64,000 nucleotides of DNA, taken from Myrica gale. Lineage: Eukaryota; Streptophyta; Magnoliopsida; Fagales; Myricaceae. The position numbers were made by a program, and so were the translations under genes. The notes beneath the pieces are model-generated. The model was not told the origin of the DNA. It saw only the letters and a program-made list of their open reading frames with translations, and did not search any database. The stretch covers positions 6,889,501 to 6,953,500 of the forward strand of contig OZ005611.1 in assembly GCA_963930655.1 (NCBI GenBank). Direction: 5' to 3'. This document shows positions 60,038 through 64,000 of this stretch, one piece after another; position 1 is the stretch's first letter; each line of letters starts with the position of its first letter.

Positions 60038-60053
60038 AACTACCTCCGATGTT

Positions 60054-61399
60054 GACCAATCTATATCTCATGAATCTATTTAAATGCGGACAAGAAGAAC
60101 ACTACCAAGACTAGTTCATATTGCCTCCAACTAAACAAACTAATTATGGTATTCTATCCCGATTTCTCCTTAAAACTAATTTTCTAGCTAGGCCTCTCAT
60201 GACCAGCTCCTAGTAATAAATTTGAATGCATGCATTGCTAAGTGTCCTAGCTAGGATGTGCGGGAAGGTATTTTTTTAAAATAATATTCAAAGGCTTGCA
60301 TTTCAAAAGTTAAAATTATAGGAGAAGAAATCTACACTACCTATTATCTAATTTTTATTAGGCTGTAAAAAAAATTAGCAAGATCTCATAAAAAAAATTG
60401 GGAAAACTACTAAAAACTTCATGTTAAGCAAAAGAGAGCAATAACCGAGATTCACAAAGAAGCACAGAGTCCCACACGCCGGAACGTGAGGAGGTCCTTC
60501 ATTCCCAAAATGATTCGTCTTTCTTTTCATGCAGTATGGTCTGGACACACGGCAGCGGTACTCTCTTTCATAGTGGCTCTGTAATGAAAGTTCTTTTCCG
60601 ACGCGGGGAGAGAAGAAAGGGAGCAAGCTACCGCGTTGAAGGACAACTCGTGTCGGCCCCCAAGGCGGCCCACGCACTCTTTTCTTCCCCTTATGCGCCA
60701 CCGTACGTTCATGCCACTAAAGTCTGTTCAAACTCTGGTTCCTAATTCTTTTATTACAAGTCTTTATACGAGTCTCTTTGTTTGTTTTCTAAATTTCTAC
60801 CATCCACATATGTCAAGCGATTCCCACATTCCCCCCTCTTAATTTGTTCTCGTAATTAAAAACTAAAAAGTATTATTCTCTCATCATATTTTTACAAATT
60901 TTTTTAATATTATAAGACCAAAAAAAGAAGAAGTGATGATGTCTTATGGGCAACCATCTTCTACAATCCTCGTGTTTTCTACTAAGAATAGCTTTTATGA
61001 ATATTTATTTTTTGACCACTTTATATTTACTACTTCAAATTAAAATCGAGGGCTTATGTTATGGTCTATCTTTTCTAAGTAGTCAATCAAATCTCCTTGA
61101 ACGCGGAAGAAGGAATATAAAGGTGTGAACAGAGCATAGCGTCACAAACTGATATCACCATGATGATGTCACTCTTGTTATGTAATCCTGCAGTCACATC
61201 TCCTGCGGTTTGCATGAGACCCGTCTTTTTTTTTTTTTGGCTAAATAAGAACGAGACCCGTCGACCACACACGAGAGGACCACCAACCATTAACGATTGT
61301 ATTGCGGTACCCACTGCGGAAATATCGAGATCATCGCTCTATTAAAGAGCCACCATTCAGCTAGCGTCTGACCTAAGAGTGGAGGAGGGGACAGGCGCC
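60054..61399. other. Intergenic region before permease copy C
   Basis: No gene is supported. A moderately GC-rich stretch at 60440-60760 has open frames on both strands but no recognisable domain. The last 200 bases upstream of 61400 should contain the promoter and leader of permease copy C. Confidence 0.35.
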
Positions 61400-63609
61400 A
61401 TGGGAGAAGTTGTACTTGTCGAAGCAAATTACAGCCCAGACGACATACCTCTCAACCCTGCCATTTGTACCAAGAGCCCAGTAGAGTTAGTGCAAGTCAT
61501 TACCATCACAGCTTGTCCCTCTATAGAGAATATTACTAATTCTGCATCAACAAATTTGCAAGGTTTCGAGCAGAATCCACAAGACGCTTGGCTTCCCATC
61601 ACAGAGTCCAGAAATGGCAACACCTTTTCTGTCACGGTTCTTACACTGTGCTCCGGGATCGGAATGCAAGCCCTGCTGCTTCCTGTTGCATTTGCAACGC
61701 TTGGGTGGTAAGCTATCTTTCCCCACTTGTCTATTTTATCATTATTTTGCTTGATTAGCCATTGTTAATGAAATCAAGAGGAGAAAAGGATGAGTTGTAC
61801 ATGAAACGGGCGAGATTCTCATGTGTTTGGTAAGTAAAACGAGGCCGGCCCTCAAGACCTAGAAGTCTATGCCTTGCTTTTTGTACGGGTATTCTGCAGA
61901 ATCAAAAAGGTCACGCAACCGGTTGATAATGTAGGGCTGAAAAATCGGAATACGGTCCGGTTTTTCGGACCGCATTCCGGTCCTCTTATAATAGAGGACC
62001 AGATGGTCCGGTCTGGTTTCACTAAATGCGGTCCGGATCGGTTTTATTTTTTTTTTACTTTTTTTCATTTTTTTCAATTTTTTTATTTTTTTATTTTTTA
62101 AAAAAAATTTCAAAATTTATTTTAGATTAATTTCAAATTGGAAGTGTATATAAAAATGTTAAGTTTTAGTTTAGATTAAAATTAAACGTTTTATGTTTAT
62201 AATTTGTATTAAAAATTATAAAAAATATATTTTTTTTATTTTTTTAATAAATGCGGTCTGGTCCGGTCCGGACCGCATTTTAAGAAAAAGGACCGGACCG
62301 AAAATCCGGTCCGATTTTCCGGTCCAGTCCGGTCTGCGATCCAATCTTGTTCACCCCTAGTTGATAGCTACCCTTGATTCCCAAAAGCTTCCTAGTTAGT
62401 TGGCTCCTAGAAGATATGGACCAAATTAAAACTAGTACCCTTCAAAGAGTGCAAGAATATCTTATAGTTAGCTCTTTGTCAGTGGAATAGGATTTCAGAG
62501 TATAATAAATCCCTTATTCACCATGTGATCAATAATATATTTAATATAACAATCTAATTTTGGATGTGACTCAAACCTTTTGATAATATTCTCCCGACTT
62601 TGATTGATGACTAAACTCAGGACGGCTGATCAGTTTAATATTTTGCCAAAACCTCAGTTTATAATGAACAACTAGCCTCACCGGCGCGATTAACGTCAAT
62701 CCTTAAGCTCAAAAGAAATGACGCAATTTTCACGTGATACTTTCAAGTTTCAAGTCTCTATCCGTGTCGCGGCCCGGTGCAGGCCGTGTCTTTTAGATCC
62801 ATGGGAAGTTGGGTACCGTGATATTATTTCCTAATTTTTTTAATCAAAACCTCCTTTATTCCAGTTTCAGTATACAATCAAAATAAATTTAAAGAAAGCT
62901 AAAGACAATGGAGATTACCCATTAAACTGTACTTAATCAACGGCGACCCAACAAATAAAAGTGACGCGTCAAGTCATTTGTAACTCTATAAACATGACCA
63001 ACCTGCCAACTCAGAATATTTTCTAGTTGACTCCTTGAAGAGATGGACCCAAAATTAGTACCTTGTTGCTCTTAAATCTCTAGTAATATTGACTCTACTT
63101 TATACGTTCGAATTCAGAAAATTAGGGTTTTTTTCTAAGTTTATGTTATTCTCCCGTAGTAAATGCTTTTATTCTTGACTCCTTCCCCAAGTAATCTTAG
63201 GTAAAAAGGAGGACCAATGACTTCAAAGCTTATGGGAATTTATAACTAATTCAAACGATCGATAAAGCTCTGTCTCTCTCAACAACCATAACACCTTAAT
63301 TAGTGCAAAAGTCCCACAAATAGGATCCCACAAGGTCACGTCCAACCACGACTTGACTTTTGGAACAATACTTGTATCTTCTTTTGGATCGTCTCATGTG
63401 GTGCACGCTAATATATAATTAATAGCTTTTGCCATGATACTTATGTTTCAAGAGGCCGTCTATTTTTGTTTGCAAGTAGGCTGCAGGAAATCCCTTTAAT
63501 TAATTGGCTCAATCATAATTATTATAATATTTTGGCTCATTTCATCGGTTGCAGGGCATGGGGTATCCTATGTTGGTCACTAGCGTTTGTGTGGCAGCTC
63601 TACACCATA
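61400..63609 (+). pseudogene. LHT8-like permease, copy C, interrupted in exon 2 by a transposon
   Basis: Exon 1 (61400-61707) is intact: a 64-residue tail, then DAWLPITESRNGNTFSVTVL and LCSGIGMQALLLPVAFATLG, ending in the same phase as copy B. Exon 2 starts at 63555 (WAWGILCWSLAFVWQLYTI) but homology stops after about 55 bases, at 63609, where a transposon end begins; copy B exon 2 is 137 bases. Intron 1 is 1.85 kb and carries another transposon (61932-62360). The rest of the gene may lie beyond the window edge, so it is either insertion-disrupted or a duplicate broken here. The exon sequence seen has no stops before the insertion, suggesting a recent event. Confidence 0.8.
61932..62360. mobile_element. 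hAT-like non-autonomous element rich in CGGTCCGGT
   Basis: The left end tagggctgaaaaatcgg faces the right end, which reads inward ctaggggtgaacaagattgg. Both sides carry cggtccggt/ccggaccg words, with an AT-rich middle (62040-62260). Flanks ttgataatg and ttgatagct may be a worn target duplication. It has no coding sequence and lies in intron 1 of permease copy C. Confidence 0.5.
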
Positions 63610-63612
63610 GGG

Positions 63613-64000
63613 TAGGGGTGTCCAACATCCGGTCCGGGCCGGTTCGGTCCGGTTTGGCCGGCCAAACCGGAACTTTTTCAAAACATATAGACCGGACCGA
63701 ACCGGACCGGTCCGGTCCGGTTTCCGGTTTATCCGGTTCGGTCTGGGCCGGTTTGGGTCGGTTTGGGCCATGTCATTTTGGGCCGATTTTGGGTTGGGCC
63801 ATGCCATTTTGGGCCGGTTTTTGGGTTAAGCCTTGCCATTTTGGGCCAATTTCCGGTTTGGACCGGTTTGGAGAGGTATACTCCAGTTCGGTCCCGGGTT
63901 TTCATGAGGGTAACCCGGAACCGGTCCGGTCAACCTGGTTGACTAAAAGTCAACCGGTTTGAGTCAAAACCGGTCCGGCCGGTTTTTTGGACACCAGTAC
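63613..64000. mobile_element. hAT-like element with CCGGTCCGG ends, in permease copy C exon 2
   Basis: It begins taggggtgtccaacatccgg and, near the window end, has the inverted counterpart ccggttttttggacacc (about 63979-63996). The body consists of many ccggt/accgg words. The right border and any target duplication fall at or beyond the window edge. It shares its tagggGTG end with the elements at 61932 and 36079. Confidence 0.6.

Noticed and set aside
60375-60745. Open frames on both strands in a GC-richer patch
   Set aside because: No domain, signal peptide or splice pattern; overlapping frames on both strands are expected by chance in such composition.
1-64000. CRISPR arrays, operons, ribosomal RNA or prokaryotic insertion
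   Set aside because: No regular spacer-repeat pattern, no rRNA sequence and all genes have plant introns or plant-only families.

Overview
The window is nuclear DNA from a eudicot plant. The evidence is GT-AG spliced genes of plant-only families (SAUR, DETOXIFICATION/MATE, LAZ1, LysM-GPI receptor, LHT amino-acid permeases, fasciclin-AGP), AT-rich introns and spacers, and dense small transposons (hAT, Mutator-like fold-backs, a tRNA-type SINE, LINE 3' ends, a miniature LTR element). The species cannot be fixed from sequence alone; gene structure and repeat load would fit a woody perennial.

Layout: 1-566 (-) broken fasciclin-like AGP gene; 1049-4817 (+) LysM GPI-anchored protein, LYM2 type, with a hAT element in intron 1; 5410-7565 a decayed gene copy split by a hAT-Tip100 relic; 8762-14909 (+) plastid-type MATE transporter (DTX45 type), complete except for one in-frame TAG; 15730-18431 (-) FMO1-like flavin monooxygenase without a visible start codon; 18.4-23.4 kb gene-poor repeats; 23410-26105 (-) mitochondrial NAD-isocitrate dehydrogenase regulatory subunit; 28359-30512 (-) SLY1, diverging across 370 bp from 30883-34135 (+) a histidine-phosphatase (phosphoglycerate-mutase-like) gene. 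This SLY1/phosphatase pair was duplicated head-to-tail: a SLY1 scrap (34908-35345) and a phosphatase pseudogene (37875-41711) follow, studded with younger insertions. Then come 45488-50526 (+) LAZ1 (DUF300), 52311-52760 (+) a SAUR, and three LHT8-like amino-acid permease copies: a last-exon fragment (52806-53282), a full gene (55215-57384) and a 5' part (61400-63609) whose second exon is cut by a transposon that reaches the window edge.

The genes are ordinary independent plant loci, not a pathway. Their order is informative: by memory of Arabidopsis numbering, LAZ1, a phosphoglycerate-mutase-family gene and DTX45 are consecutive loci there (At4g38360-38380), and LYM2 and an IDH regulatory subunit are neighbours (At2g17120-17130), so the window looks like an ancestral block later broken up by insertions and duplications.

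I found no convincing undescribed system. The most notable items are the duplicated SLY1/phosphatase block with datable insertions, the lone stop codon in DTX45, an 87-bp almost perfect palindromic insertion in an LHT intron, a miniature LTR element, nested fold-back elements, and a GC-rich retroposon with a 16-bp target duplication.
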